A stretch of DNA of 27,543 nucleotides from Glomus cerebriforme (Eukaryota > Glomeromycota > Glomeromycetes > Glomerales > Glomeraceae), in assembly GCA_003550305.1 (NCBI GenBank), contig QKYT01000718.1, positions 5,127 to 32,669 of the forward strand, in the 5' to 3' direction. Both the position numbers and the translations under genes were made by a program. The notes under the pieces were generated by a model that was not told where the DNA came from, ran no database searches, and saw only the letters and a program-made list of their open reading frames with translations. Shown piece by piece: positions 1-11,024 of the stretch. Each line of letters opens with the position of its first letter. Positions within the stretch are counted from its first letter, which is position 1.

Positions 1-295
1 TAAAATAAATTTTTAAAACAAAAAGAAAGAAAAGAAAGAAAGGAGAAAAAACAAATAAACATTGTTTAAGGGTGATACCAAAAATGAAAATGTGATCAGG
101 GGGTGAGTAATATCGATCTCACCAATAAATTTTCCCTTGTTTTTATATAATTACATCTGCTATAAACCATACTTAATATTTAAACCCACAAAAAAATTAA
201 CTTATGAAAATAATTACTAGTAAATTATCATTTATACAAATTATTTTACAGAAAAAATATCGTTAATAATAATAACTCAAAATATATCAAATAAT
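1..295. other. AT-rich stretch, nothing recognised
   Basis: A purine-rich run of the GAAA type lies near the start (about 20-50). I see no reading frame of useful length, no RNA gene and no element boundary. Confidence 0.5.
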
Positions 296-532
296 AATTA
301 TTTTTATTCTGGAAACTTTTCATATATTCTATTATTATTATTTTGCTATTATTGGATATTCTCTTCCTTATACTATGTATTATGAAAGAATTGGAAGAAC
401 AAATTCCCAAAATTTTGGAAAATTTGGTTCCCCAATTCTCTCACAATAAATGGTATAAAGAAGAGAATATTCGATAATAGCAAAATAATAATAATAGAAT
501 ATATGAAAAGTTGCCACGAATAACAATAATTT
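296..532. repeat. Long near-perfect inverted repeat (fold-back element or hairpin MITE)
   Basis: The left arm (about 311-394) is the reverse complement of the right arm (about 432-513) with roughly 8 mismatches in 83 positions. Weaker pairing continues outward to about 296 and 532. Pairing also continues inward to a centre at about 407-418, CCAAAATTTTGG, itself a palindrome, so there is almost no loop. The interior shows no coding potential beyond frames created by the symmetry. Such full-length palindromes are typical of fold-back MITEs, and a transcript would form a hairpin of about 115 bp. I could not fix a target-site duplication. Alternative: an inverted duplication of unique sequence. 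Confidence 0.85.
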
Positions 533-960
533 GTAGCTTTCGTATATGTAATAAGATACCTGTGGAAAAATTGGACTTTTTTTTTTGGAGGAAATACCAA
601 GGAGTTTAACTCCTCTTTTTATAATTGAGTGCAAAACAAATTATCACATGAACAGAATTTTTTACTATTATGCCCAAATTTGATGTAATTAAAGCCAAAT
701 TCGGACATTGGCGTAAATTTTTTAAATTGTTAAATTTAGAGACAAAAGCAAAAGCTAATTTTGATACAAAAAAAGGAAACGATATTTCGCGATTTAAAAA
801 AACTGTGTCGTGACCTCCGGACAAGTATAAATTAATAAGGAATATAAATAATTAAAGAATTGCAACTAATTTTTCGATTTTTAGATCGGAAAAACTCTAA
901 ACCTAGTTCAGTCGGTCAAATAATAATACAAATCGCCCCAAAGTTCAAAGAAAAACCACT
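533..960. other. Unassigned stretch between palindrome and duplication
   Basis: A minus-strand open frame of 72 codons (606-824) is present, but its composition and lack of any family feature give no reason to call it a gene. No repeats or RNA genes were recognised. Confidence 0.4.
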
Positions 961-1034
961 TTCCTCACGTGATATTCCGGAATCACCAGGTGGGAATTGA
1001 TTTGGTTTAATCTAAAGTATTAATTTTACACAAC

Positions 1035-2235
1035 TTTTTTTAGACATTTCACAAATTTAATGCAAGCGTAATCGGAACAATAAAGTCTTTTTTTTTTTTT
1101 GTTATATTTCCGTACGTATCTTATATAATTTTGTAATATTGATTATATAGTTAGAAGCATATGCTTATGGTCGGTTTAAACTCGTATTATTATCTCGTCA
1201 TAAATTGTAGACTTTGTATATATAGAAAAGTGGTTAGTTAAAATTAATAAAAATTTTTTTTATAAGTTTTTTTTTTGGTTAAAACTATAAAATGATGAAT
1301 CTTTTTTTCTAAGTTACCAAACAATTTTCTTTCACGTTATTGCAATATCGGGGGAAATCTTAAATACGAAGCTATTTATTCGAGTGTATAAGAAAGAAAA
1401 ATTATCATACATTTTTTTACTTTGATATTTATTCACTTCTAATTCACTTGTTCCTACTAATTTTTTTTTAAGCATTACTGACCTAACAAAAGTTGGATCA
1501 TTCGGGAGAGGGAATTTGAAAGACTGTGAAACAAATATGAAAACAGTCTTATCATTTTAGAGCACGTGTCATAAAAATATAAAGTCGAAAAAGAATCAAA
1601 ACTTTTCTGTAAATTTTGTATCGTTGGGTAGCTACCGGATTTTCTGATCGTAGGTTAGGTAAACTGCAAAGAAAGTTTCAGTTTGTAAAAAAAGTAAGCT
1701 TTTCCAAACCCATAAGAATTTAACAGATATTAAGGTAATTTAATAATAAATTGATTCGCTTTTTTAATCCTGAATTTCTATTGATCATTTCGTTCGACCA
1801 TTATAATATTTATAATAAATAAATTCATTTTAAAATAAATAATCTTATGACTATAAATTAATTCATAAACTTTTAATTCTACCTCAGTTTACGCCGTGTT
1901 TATGTGTCAATCTGCGTTATACTTCAGATGCCGACCGATATTTATTAATGAAATTTCCTTTTATATTGTAAGTAAAATTCTATGTCATAATAAATTACGT
2001 ATATTCTGAAATTTTTATACATATATATTGCTAAAAAACTATCATTTTTAAATAAATAAATTTATTAAAATAAACAAAATACAGTATATTAAAACTATAA
2101 CTCGATTTTATACAACAGGTGATGCGCGTTAGGTGTCGATTAATACCCGACGCGCGTCAGTTGTTACCTAACGTAGATATGAAATTATTGTAAATTTGAT
2201 CCTTCCTAATCGTTTGAGTGATAAATTGATTAATT
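1035..2235. other. Left-copy-specific 1.1 kb, no gene recognised
   Basis: This AT-rich segment has no counterpart in the right copy of the duplication. It contains a local GC-rich imperfect palindrome at about 2116-2165 (GATGCGCGTTAGG ... CCCGACGCGCGTC) that stands out from its surroundings. I found no reading frame, splice pattern or terminal repeat that would make it a defined insertion. Confidence 0.4.
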
Positions 2236-2380
2236 TTATTGAGATACTTGGTTTTAAAGATGTAAAAATGCTTTCATTCTGCTTTGCATCCCTTTGTATT
2301 GCTATAGCTTCTGTATAAATAAAGAATTATAACACTATTCTTTACCTTGCAAGTAGTGAAGGATCGGGATATAATTAAAT

Positions 2381-2976
2381 TTAACTAGTAAGATCTTTAT
2401 CTAAACTCGCCTGAAAGAATTTTGTCAGATGTTTCAATCCTTCTTCCGATCCAGGTCCAGGATATATAATAAATTATATTTAAATTTGACAGTTTCTTTC
2501 CTCTCTCCAAAAGAGCTTAAGAATTTCGAAAAAGTTGCAAGGTGATACTATCTATACTTTATAGATTCAAACTCTTGTTCATTAAATGATCATTGCATTT
2601 TCAAAAGTATTGACTAATTACAATACCATTCGTACCGGCTGTAAAATTTTGAGAATTGGGTATATTTTGTATAATCTAATGCGAAACTAAGAAATTGAAG
2701 GCTAAATTGTACGGATGGTGCAGAAGGGCCCAAAATTCCATTATTAAAAATCGTACCGGTGGTAAAGTCAAATTAATAATTCCTTATTGACCTTCTACCA
2801 TCAATTGCTTTACGATTAGGAAAAAGAAAATTCAACTTTAGTTATCTTCATATAAGTTCAAAACGAGGTACGACATTTGGCGATGATAAGGTTTTTGCTG
2901 AGCATTTCTACCAACAAAGAAAGTGACCAAATCAGGGTAAGGTCTTCTATTAGTTGAGACTTGAGAGAGTTAAAGG
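2381..2976 (-). pseudogene. U1, unassigned multi-exon gene remnant, left copy
   Basis: I do not recognise this family. Three minus-strand segments read like protein. Segment a (2976-2838) contains PYPDLVTFFVGRNAQQKPYH. Segment b (2841-2614, 76 codons with one internal TAA) contains FNNGILGPSAPSVQFSLQFL and ends in SRYEWYCN then TAG. Segment c (about 2470-2381) contains PGPGSEEGLKHLTKFFQASL and ends in KDLTS then TAA. Segments a and b are in different frames at their junction (about 2838-2841), so a frameshift or very small intron must lie there. The same junction and the internal TAA occur in the right copy, so they predate the duplication or are not disabling. Between the copies the only indel inside segment b is 3 nt and in frame, which supports coding. 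Segment c differs by one synonymous and one replacement change. Exon limits are inferred. Confidence 0.4.
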
Positions 2977-3000
2977 AAGAAAAAAGAATATTTTAAAGGG

Positions 3001-3495
3001 GATACATAGAAAAAACATTTCCGTATAAGGAACATCCGCTGTTACAAGGAGAATTTAGGAACCAAAGAAGAACGAAGAAGTATTAAACAAAGATTTAGAA
3101 CAATAGGAGGAGAATCGATCTTGAAACGATTAAAACAACTGAAGGAAAATGAATTAGGATTGAAAATTGGGATATGTGAAAATTTTCGAAAATGTGAAGA
3201 GAAAGGGAATACACAAATGTATCAATTGTTCTTAAGTGATANATAGGAAAGGAAAATCAGTTTGATACGCCCCGAGGGATTTATAATATGAAAGGATATT
3301 ATGTACATACAATAGCGTAGGAAATGGAGACTACGAAAGATTAAATGGGAAATAGAATATGTTGGTAAATGTAATGCGGAAGGAAATTGTAGTACATCTA
3401 GTAACAAGGAAAATTCCAGAATAAACCTTTTATCGCAATCACGTATACTACGCGCAAATGACGCGATTTTTTATACAAAAAAATGTATCTCGTGA
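3001..3495 (+). pseudogene. U2, unassigned gene remnant, left copy, 3' part only
   Basis: The reading starts with GYIEKTFPYKEHPLLQGEF at the deletion junction. It is frameshifted near 3065-3085 by a 7-nt difference from the right copy, producing a TAA. It then resumes with RSIKQRFRTIGGESILKRL and ICENFRKCEEKGN. After the N at 3242 the frame continues with GKENQFDTPRGIYNMKGYYV, then, after further breaks, KWEIEYVGKCNAEGNCSTSS, ending at TGA 3493-3495. Two C-x5-C pairs (CENFRKC and CNAEGNC) could be metal-binding, but that is a guess. The family is unknown to me. All upstream coding sequence seen in the right copy is deleted here. Confidence 0.45.
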
Positions 3496-4086
3496 TGTCA
3501 CTTATTATATGAAATCTGAACATTCGCATTGGAAGATACGCATACTATTTCCTTTCCGATCGTATAAATAGTGAAGACTCATACGCTAGATTCATAGGAA
3601 TTTATGTTACAGTACATCAAAAAAGAATGATTTAATTTGGGGATAATAAAATTATACTATATTGATTAATCTTTTTACATTACGAATTTACAATGATTAA
3701 TATATAATTCATTATTAAAATTTTAATAAAAAATCAATATTATAAAGAATCATTTTATTGAAAAAAATCGAAATCTATAAAACAAACTCATTTACCGCCT
3801 CAAACAGTTTATTTCTTGTTTGATATAAACATCAAAAACAGAAATTATGAGACTTTTCGGTCTATCCATCTCACAATATTGTTGATATTAGTATGTTATA
3901 TTATGTATCGCATTATAACAGAAACTACATAATTAATGAATCATAATATTGCATGAGTTTATGCTTAATTTTAATTCCCTTAATGAAGAAATTTGACTCG
4001 AACACTTTATATATTTCTTGAGAAGAATCCAAGCAGCAACCTAATATTATAATTAATATATTATAATCTCATAAATTGATGGATAT
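3496..4086. other. AT-rich intergenic stretch, nothing recognised
   Basis: No reading frame above about 30 codons looks credible, and no terminal repeats or RNA genes were seen. GC content drops sharply after about 3600. Confidence 0.45.
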
Positions 4087-4165
4087 GTTATAGTCCAAAC
4101 GTAACCATTCAACTTGGGATATTCCAAATCAAACTTGGGACAATCAAATACTGCAACTTAACTTT
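4087..4165. mobile_element. Truncated copy of the GTTGTAGCCC-type TIR element
   Basis: The segment begins GTTATAGTCCAAACGTAACC. This matches the terminal repeat of the complete element at 20480-20711 read from its right end (GTTGTAGCCCAAACGTAACC) with two changes. The subterminal block ending in CCAAATCAAACTTGGGACAA is also shared. No opposite end was found downstream, so this is one end of an old copy. Confidence 0.7.
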
Positions 4166-5022
4166 AGAGTTTGAAATTAAACAAACGAAAAAATTTTTAA
4201 TCGTAAATGCTTTTAAAAGATAATTCAATACAGATTTGGTGAATAATTAATTTACATTATGTAATGTTAGACGGTATATATAGTATATAATATAGATCTT
4301 GTATTAACATTTTATATTTTGATGAATGTTATTAATATCTGATATCTGATTCGACTGTTTCAGAAACAGAATTTAATTTTGACACAACGTAAACGTTAAC
4401 AAATTTAATAAATGAAAAATCGAATCATTCAAAATGTTTTGATCACACATAAGGTTGCTTACCAAAACTAGGAGGTTTAGACAAGTTGACGAAATGCCAA
4501 AAAGCAAAACTTTGCCAAAACTATATTAAAGTCTTATTAAAAAGTTGGCAAAACTCTGCTGAAAGGTGAAAACTATTATAAATGCTGAAAGCCAAAACTT
4601 TGCCAAAACTAAAAGCTATAATAAGATCTTGTCGAAATTAATCACATATGTATAATACAATTAGTGCATACAGATTTTTTTTGTTTTTTTTTTGACTTGA
4701 CCTTGTGTTGTGTAATAATTGACTGCCTGATGTTTAAGAGGATCCCAGAAACTCTATATAAAGGTTACCGGTAAAATGATATAAAAAAATCAAAAATTGT
4801 TATTAGTTAAGTTGGGTAATATTATTATAAATATATTAAATGTTATTTGTTAAATTGGGTAAAAGTCGAATTATTATTATATAAAATGAGTAACAATCTT
4901 ATGATTTATTTTTAAGATTGTTACTATAATGAATAACAATTATATAAATACTTTTTAGGGATATTATACAGTATATACTGTATATATATAAAAAATGATA
5001 AAATAAATTTTTATCTTAAAAG
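4166..5022. other. AT-rich stretch with a short direct repeat and a hairpin
   Basis: A roughly 22-bp direct repeat, AAAACTTTGCCAAAACT in its core, occurs at 4501-4522 and 4588-4610. A perfect 13-bp stem (AGTAACAATCTTA and its complement) lies at 4889-4925 with an 11-nt loop. A poly-T tract at about 4675-4694 could be the tail of an inverted retroelement, but I found no target duplication. No gene was recognised. Confidence 0.45.
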
Positions 5023-6189
5023 ATGCAGGCCAAAAGTTCTAAAAATAATCTTAATTTTCCTGGTTTAGAATTTTTTTTATTCAATAATAAATATAATTCT
5101 AATGAAAGTCAATTTTCTTGAGTATGAAATAACAGATAATGAAGAAATGGAAAAAATAAATGATTATATAGTTGAAGATGATGATATTGTATTTAAAGAT
5201 AAAAAAGATGATTTTATAGTTGAAAATGAAAAAAATGATATTATGGTTGAAAATAAAGAAGAAAACAATATTTTACAAAAAAAGAAAAAGAAAATGCAGT
5301 AAGAAAATCTTATTGCAAATAGATATAAATAAATTACAAAACAAACTACATGTTAACAAATCAAAAGTAATCTGTACTACTAGAAAAAAGAATTGATCTA
5401 GTCAAATAGTCATGCAATAATAAACCTTTTTGTTAGTCTATTTACGATAAAAAAAATTAAAATTTATGGAAGAAATAATACCAGAATTAGTTCATTGTAA
5501 ATATGGTAAAGAAATTCATTTAAATCAAAAATTTAAAGATAAAAATCTTACAACATATGATGAATTGAATAATTATAATTATAGCAAAGAAGAACAGCAA
5601 AGTATTAAAGTTTTTTTTAAACCTAAAAAAATTAGAGTTGAAAAGAAAAATATAATTATCAAAAAAATCACATGTAAGGGATTATATGAAACAAAATATC
5701 AAAAATATGTACTTAATAGTCCAGTTGAATTTGGATGATCAATTAGACCTGATATAACTGCAAAAGAATTATTTTCTAAAATTGTTTAAATTAAAAAGTC
5801 TTGGTTAAACTAAATGTGACGATCTCAAAAATTATTTACGAGCACATGCTATATGGATATTGGATAAAACTACCCTTTCTATTAGAAGTAAAATATATGA
5901 AAGTTTTACAACAAAAGAATTGGATATTTGTGATAAATGTGAAAAATAATCGCTTGAATTAAGCAACTAAAAAAATATGTATTTAATTAATTTATTCCAT
6001 TTATAATATAGAATAAATGTATATCTCGCAGGGGAGCGACATCATTATTCATCGCCTCCAATTTGTCATCCCCTGTGTCACACCTTCTGACTTTCATTTT
6101 TACTATTTATTCTAGGGACAGAATTTTTTCGAGATGTGAAATCCTATTTGTCACATGTTAATCATCATACTCTTAATTTTGGCCAAAAA

Positions 6190-6341
6190 CTTTAATTCTG
6201 GCCAGAATTTCTATTTTTGGACATTAGGTAATATTACATAAACCAAAAAAAAAGGCAATTTTATTTCTCTTTAAAATTGAAAACTAGGTTATACGAGACT
6301 CCCAAAAAAGGAAATTTTCTTAATTTCGGCTGGAATTACTG
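6190..6341. mobile_element. Possible small TIR element inside an intron
   Basis: The left end reads TTTAATTCTGGCCAGAATTT. The reverse complement of the right end reads CAGTAATTCCAGCCGAAATT. The ends align imperfectly, and both continue into a run ending TTTTGG. It lies in the roughly 490-bp interval between coding blocks of the transposase-like gene (about 5975-6463), which ends in TTTATAG and is probably an intron. Similar TTCTGGCCAGAAT motifs occur at 20940-20960 and, diverged, at 15100-15240. No target duplication was fixed. Confidence 0.4.
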
Positions 6342-7097
6342 AATTAGGAATACCCGGCGATGTATAAATGTCTCACCCCCATGTTAGATCCAGATTTACC
6401 CTATAATATAATATATAATTAAATAGTATTAAGACCTAATTTATATATTAAATTCTTTATAGCAACAAGCATCTGAAAAAAATATTTATTTTATTTCAAA
6501 ATATTATCTTAAACATTCTTTAAATAAACTATTTATGAATACAAATCTTAAATTATTATGAGTATTAGCTGATGATGATAATTATAATGCAGAATTTTGA
6601 ATTAAATTAGCTTAATTTGAAAAAGATAGAATTTTTAAAAGAAAAAAAATATTCTGAGAATTAGCATCATTAATAATACAAATACAAGAAAAAAAATTAA
6701 AAAATAAAAAAAATAATAGATCTTCATTATTCTAAATATTTAAACCAATTCTTTTGTTTACTATCAGATAATAGCTGTGAATATGAAATTTTTAGACAAA
6801 TGTTTGCAGTAATGAACATTAGATCTATAAGGTATATGTGAGCAAAAGAAAGTGATGTTGTATCTAATTCAAAATTAATATATGAAAATATACTTAAGTT
6901 TATCTGATTAATTAGAACACTTAATTGAAATGGACCCATTATTGGGATGATGGATTGTACAAAAATTTGACCTAAACTTACATATTCAAATGAATTAGAT
7001 TGTATTATAGGATTTTAAAATTATCAGAAACTTCAATTCAAATATATGATAATATTTATAATATTGTAAATAATATAAAACAAAATAAAGCAACTGC

Positions 7098-8146
7098 TAT
7101 CTCTGCCTACTTTAAACATAATGAAAGACCGCCACCCAACATTATTCAAAGATGACAAATGCCTCTTCTGCAGCAGGGAACAAGAAACATTATTCCATCT
7201 GGTCAAATGCCCTTCACTTATTACAAGTTGGGCAAAAGTCAAAGACATTTCCATCGCTAATCTAATTCAATTTGTTACTAATTGGGATTCATTCAAAGAT
7301 TTTGATACACCGGCTACACATTACACAGCTCTGTATTCGTTTCTTAAGAACTTCTTTCATGAAGAATCTATCGGTACAGATGATAACGACTGGCTAGTGT
7401 TTCGAACTTTGTGTTCGATTCATTCTAAGACGATCTTTCTTAAAATCCAGTAATCCACGGCATCACCCATTTCAACCAAGTCACTTTCCAAATCCTGGAC
7501 AAACTGTCCACTTTTTTCATCCAAGCCTTTCACCAATTCATTTGGCTGCCGAGGAACAAATTGTTCAAAGAAAAGGAATCCATGCTCAAGTCGCTTTCCG
7601 ATTCATCTGATTATATAGTCCAACCCTNNGATNAGACCTCCTATAGTTCTGGAAAAACACATCACTTTCTCGGCGATTTATCCATAGATGAATTCAATAA
7701 TCCTATAGAATCTGCNGAATCACGTGACCTTTGTGCCTTTTCACGCTGGAGAAATAGGGTTAAAAAGTATATTGATGTAGGGTACAAAACAGGAGATATA
7801 GTTATTAGGAAAATTGGTAAATTAGTGAAGCTAACGGAGGGTATGTACAATAGTGTGTTATATGATAATTTAGATTTATCTTTAGATTTACATAATGGTT
7901 TAGATAAACTTAATAGATTAGTTAGTCACTTTGATTTATCACAGGTACAGGGTCAGGAAGTCTAGATTATGATGGAAGATTCATCCTTGGTAATAAGACT
8001 CTCTTCTTGAATCTTTTCTTCGCACGACAAGTTATGCTTTTCTGATTCAGAGGGTATATTCGTGATTTATCTCTCGTAATTATGTATTCTTTTTAGAACT
8101 TCAATAATTATAATAAATGCGATTAACTTGTCAAAAAAAAAAAAAG
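7098..8146 (+). mobile_element. 5'-truncated LINE (non-LTR retrotransposon) insertion
   Basis: The insertion is bounded by a 13-bp target-site duplication, ATAAAGCAACTGC at 7085-7097 and ATAAAGCAATTGC at 8147-8159, with one mismatch. It ends in an A-rich tail (about 8133-8146), as expected from target-primed reverse transcription. Only the 3' part is present: the C-terminal end of the reverse-transcriptase ORF and roughly 170 bp of 3' untranslated sequence. The host gene reads the same residues (Asn-Lys-Ala) on each side of the insertion, which confirms that the element interrupted an exon. GC content and codon use are higher than in the AT-rich host. Four ambiguous bases (7628, 7629, 7633, 7716) lie inside it. 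Confidence 0.88.
7100..7965 (+). pseudogene. C-terminal part of LINE reverse-transcriptase ORF
   Basis: This is the C-terminal tail of the endonuclease/reverse-transcriptase protein of a LINE. The zinc-finger-like motif CLFCSREQETLFHLVKC (C-x2-C-x9-H-x3-C, in 7160-7215) is the usual feature following the RT domain in such proteins. The frame runs to TAA at about 7451, then shifts. The next frame continues with GITHFNQVTFQILDKLSTFF, FIWLPRNKLFKEKESM and SRWRNRVKKYIDVGY, and stops at TAG 7963-7965. The two halves appear to be one protein split by a single frameshift near 7450. The RT and endonuclease domains are absent because of 5' truncation. Confidence 0.75.
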
Positions 8147-9450
8147 ATAAAGCAATTGCAACTCAAGTTAAAGTGGTAGTGTTAAAGGTATAAATTAATT
8201 TTTATTTGAATATTTATTAATTAAAAAAAGTATACATATATTTAAATAATTTTTATTAGATTCTGATTGAAAAAATTTTACCTATTGTAATTGCTATGTT
8301 ACTAACAAAAGGAAAATCTAATGCTACAGAAATATATAATTTTTTAATGAATGTAATAATTATGTCATGAAATGCAGGTATTAATTTGGTTAGTTTGGGA
8401 TCAGATGGAGTAGCTGTTGAATTTAATGCACAATGATTAATAATGAATAGCGAAAAAGCTGAAAGTTTTTTTGAATTTCATGATAATTATTATAATGTGC
8501 ATTTTCAGGTAATTAAAGTATAGTATTATACTATCATATAATTTTTGTAGAAAATTTAATTAATTAAATTGATATGTATAAATGCCAATATTAAAATTTA
8601 CTTATTGTAACTGTATAAGATCCAAAATACACTAAAAAAACAGCTTATAATCAACTTCATTTAGGTGCAAGATTACTAATTCTTGAAAATAATGTAGCAT
8701 TTTATCGATATCTCTTAACTCTTGCTCAAATTCCAAATCATGCACTTTATATTTAAGATGTTGTAAATGTTGATAAACAAAATGATGGAGCTGCATATAG
8801 ATTATTTCATTTAGATGTATTAAAATAAATATGTCAAAATGAATTAATAAATAATAAAATGCAATCATTATTTATTTATTTAGTTGTATTAAGTATGTAA
8901 ATTAAAACATCTTTATATTTTAATGATTATATAACTAATAAAACTTTTTAAATTAAATAGGAGAACTTGTTGATTTATATCTAAATTAGAATATTTCTCA
9001 TAAAGAATGAATTATTATGGCTACGCATGGATATTTTTTTTAAATATGTAGGCTGAATACATAGAAAACACTAGTCAATTATATAATTCAATATTTTCCA
9101 TTTCCAGAAACTTTATTTCTCTGCAAAGCTTTAAAATTTTCACTAGTTTAGCAGAATCCTTAATACTTTTAATTATATCCTATTATGAATATTACTCATT
9201 ATATTTTTTATATCTTTAAGAACATGGTACTGAATCCATAGAATATTTATTTAGTATATCATGTCAAATTATAAGTAATTTTTCTTTCTATAAATTTTTT
9301 AAAATTCAACAATATGTTGCATACTAGGATAAAATCATTAGGTAAGACATAAAAATTCAAAAAGAAAAAATATCAGCATTAGGTATTATATATATACTAG
9401 CAAATTTATTTATTTTATGTAATATATATGACTAATAATTATTTTATTAG

Positions 9451-10105
9451 GTTATGTATTTGACTTTGATCCAAATTTTATATTAAATAAAAATATTGAT
9501 ATTTTATGAATATGACCTGATGATAATGCTATTTATGATACAATCAAAATAGTATATAAAGATGCAATTAGATTTATTAAGGTGTTAGGAATTAAATTAT
9601 TAAATGATAAAACAATTTCACATTTTTATGTTTCAATATCACATCAACTAATAATAATTTCTAATTTTTTAAATAATAATAGTTCTGATATAGATGATAT
9701 TAGTGGATTTAGGTTTAATAATGATGAATTTGTTTTAGATAATTTGGATGAAAATTCTTTTACCAATGCAGCTTCAGAAATAGCATGATTATCACAATTA
9801 GTAGTTTCAGAATTTGAATTAGAATAGGCTTATATAAATGATTTAATGAATATATTACAAATAATTAAAATTTATGCATCTCATAATGCATTTTCATGAT
9901 CTGAATGATCTTGCCAAAATAATCAATTAAATGCAATTCAATCATCTAATAATCAAGAAGGATTTAATCAAAATAAAGCAATTTTATTAATTTCAGAATT
10001 TTTCTGAAATGATAGTAAAACTTCAGAATTAACAATTAAATTATGAAAAGAAAGATAGACAAAAAGAAAAAAATTAGAAATTATTGGATTAACTCAATAT
10101 ATAAA
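9451..10105 (+). pseudogene. Exon of the transposase-like gene with every candidate Trp/Arg codon as TGA
   Basis: This is one exon of the gene at 5023-10535, between an acceptor TTTATTAG (ends 9450) and a donor GTATGG (10106). The frame runs without frameshift for about 218 codons. It contains seven TGA codons (for example two in NIDIL-stop-I-stop-PDD, two in FS-stop-SE-stop-SC) and two TAG codons, and not one in-frame TGG. Most TGAs sit where Trp fits (EFF-stop-ND, KL-stop-KE). The rest of the frame is well kept (IKVLGIKLLNDKTISHFYVS). AT-directed decay is the simplest reading. Confidence 0.6.
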
Positions 10106-10535
10106 TGTATGGTATATAGTTTTGATGTTTTAATTATAAAATAGTTAATACTTATTTATTTACTATTTTACACTATAGCTCCAAATATTTCTCATGCAAA
10201 TATAACTGAAAATAATCCATTATAAGAAGATAAATTTATTTTATATATATCAAAGAAAGGAATATTATTAGAAAAAATATTGTCATATATAAATTAGTAT
10301 CTAATTGGTATACTTATATTTCTTTTTCTTAAAATATAGATTCTTTATCTTACCTTTCAGTTGCTACATTTGCCAATACAGATAGTAATTTATTTTCTTC
10401 AGCATGTAAATCAGGTAATAATTTATTTGTGTATATAACTTCAAAGCAAGTCATTTATCATTTTGATAATAGTAGCTTAGACATAACTAATGTTGCAAAT
10501 TTAGCTGCTCATTTATATATGTTAGAAAATTCTTA

Positions 10536-11024
10536 GTAACTTTTTGACTTCTTTTCACAAAAACAAGTAACAAGCATTATTGCAACAATTGTTGATTAAA
10601 TACTTATAAAATTGCTATATTTGTATAAATAAATAATTAATAAAGGTCATTTTTATTTTGGATAATACATATTGAAAAACTTTAAGGTTATTGATAAATT
10701 GGATAATGCTAATAATAAATTTTTGTCTTAACTTGAATAAAGATCATAATAAATTTTGAAAATTTAAAACAACCTTTATATATAGTTTTTGAGGTTCTTG
10801 TTTAAGCCTTTATATAGTTATCCAAACTATATTGAGTATAATCAGTTTATTTTATTAATTTAAATACGTCACAATCTATATTATGTATTGCGTATTTTAA
10901 GACTGAACGTGCAATGCGTTAGATTATAAACTATAAATAAATTGCTTATTTCTTAAAAAATTAGCATTTGCAACTTTGCATTCAAAAAAAATTTATTAAA
11001 AAACTTCTAAAATTTTCTATCAAT
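10536..11024. other. AT-rich spacer, nothing recognised
   Basis: This is the interval between the transposase-like pseudogene and the SMC2 fragment. There is no credible frame, terminal repeat or RNA gene. Confidence 0.45.

Larger units (their letters stand above)
961..3241. repeat. Left copy of a large direct duplication (deletion derivative)
   Basis: Blocks 961-1034, 2236-2369, 2370-3000 and 3001-3241 match 21978-22066, 22162-22295, 22568-23248 and 27310-27543 at high identity. Relative to the right copy, this copy lacks about 10 and 14 bp near 980-1000, 272 bp at 2369/2370, about 44 bp near 2475, 12 bp near 2594, 3 bp near 2662 and 4061 bp at 3000/3001. It has about 1.1 kb of unrelated sequence at 1035-2235 where the right copy has about 95 bp. 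The match stops at 3241 because the window ends there in the right copy, and base 3242 is an N. The shared left end contains CTCACGTGAT, which includes a palindromic CACGTG. Confidence 0.85.
5023..10535 (+). pseudogene. Decayed multi-exon transposase-like gene, interrupted by a LINE
   Basis: The likely start is ATG 5023 (MQAKSSKNN), with a frameshift near 5095 into an acidic N-terminal region that ends at a GTAAG donor (about 5298). Recognisable pieces follow: about 5466-5740 (MEEIIPELVHCKYGKEIHLN), 5830-5950 with WILDKT and ICDKCEK, 6464-7084 with NGPIIGMMDCTK, 8160-8187 plus 8260-8508 with GINLVSLGSDG, 8620-8900 with ALYI, a stop, then DVVNVDKQNDG, about 8960-9406 with EHGTESIEYLF, 9451-10105, and 10179-10535 ending at TAG. 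Introns with GT..AG ends lie at 8188-8259 and 10106-10178. The combination of acidic residues (MMDCTK, GSDG) with conserved blocks suggests a DDE-type transposase family expanded in these fungi. That is inference from general resemblance. More than 30 in-frame stops and several frameshifts make it non-functional. The LINE at 7098-8146 sits inside an exon. Confidence 0.6.

Noticed and set aside
373..634. Minus-strand reading frames of 75 and 84 codons
   Set aside because: They overlap the palindrome and are low-complexity hydrophobic translations of its arms.
3222..3407. Minus-strand frame of 61 codons
   Set aside because: It is antisense to the U2 remnant and spans the N at 3242.
4889..4925. 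Rho-independent terminator
   Set aside because: It is an AT-rich stem without a following T run, in a eukaryotic context.
5023..10535. Alternative genetic code (TGA as Trp, TAR as Gln) or a mollicute origin
   Set aside because: TAA and TAG stops and frameshifts are also frequent, spliceosomal introns are present, CAA remains the usual Gln codon, one in-frame TGG survives near 5860, and the other decayed genes here show similar C-to-T type stops. Decay explains it more simply.
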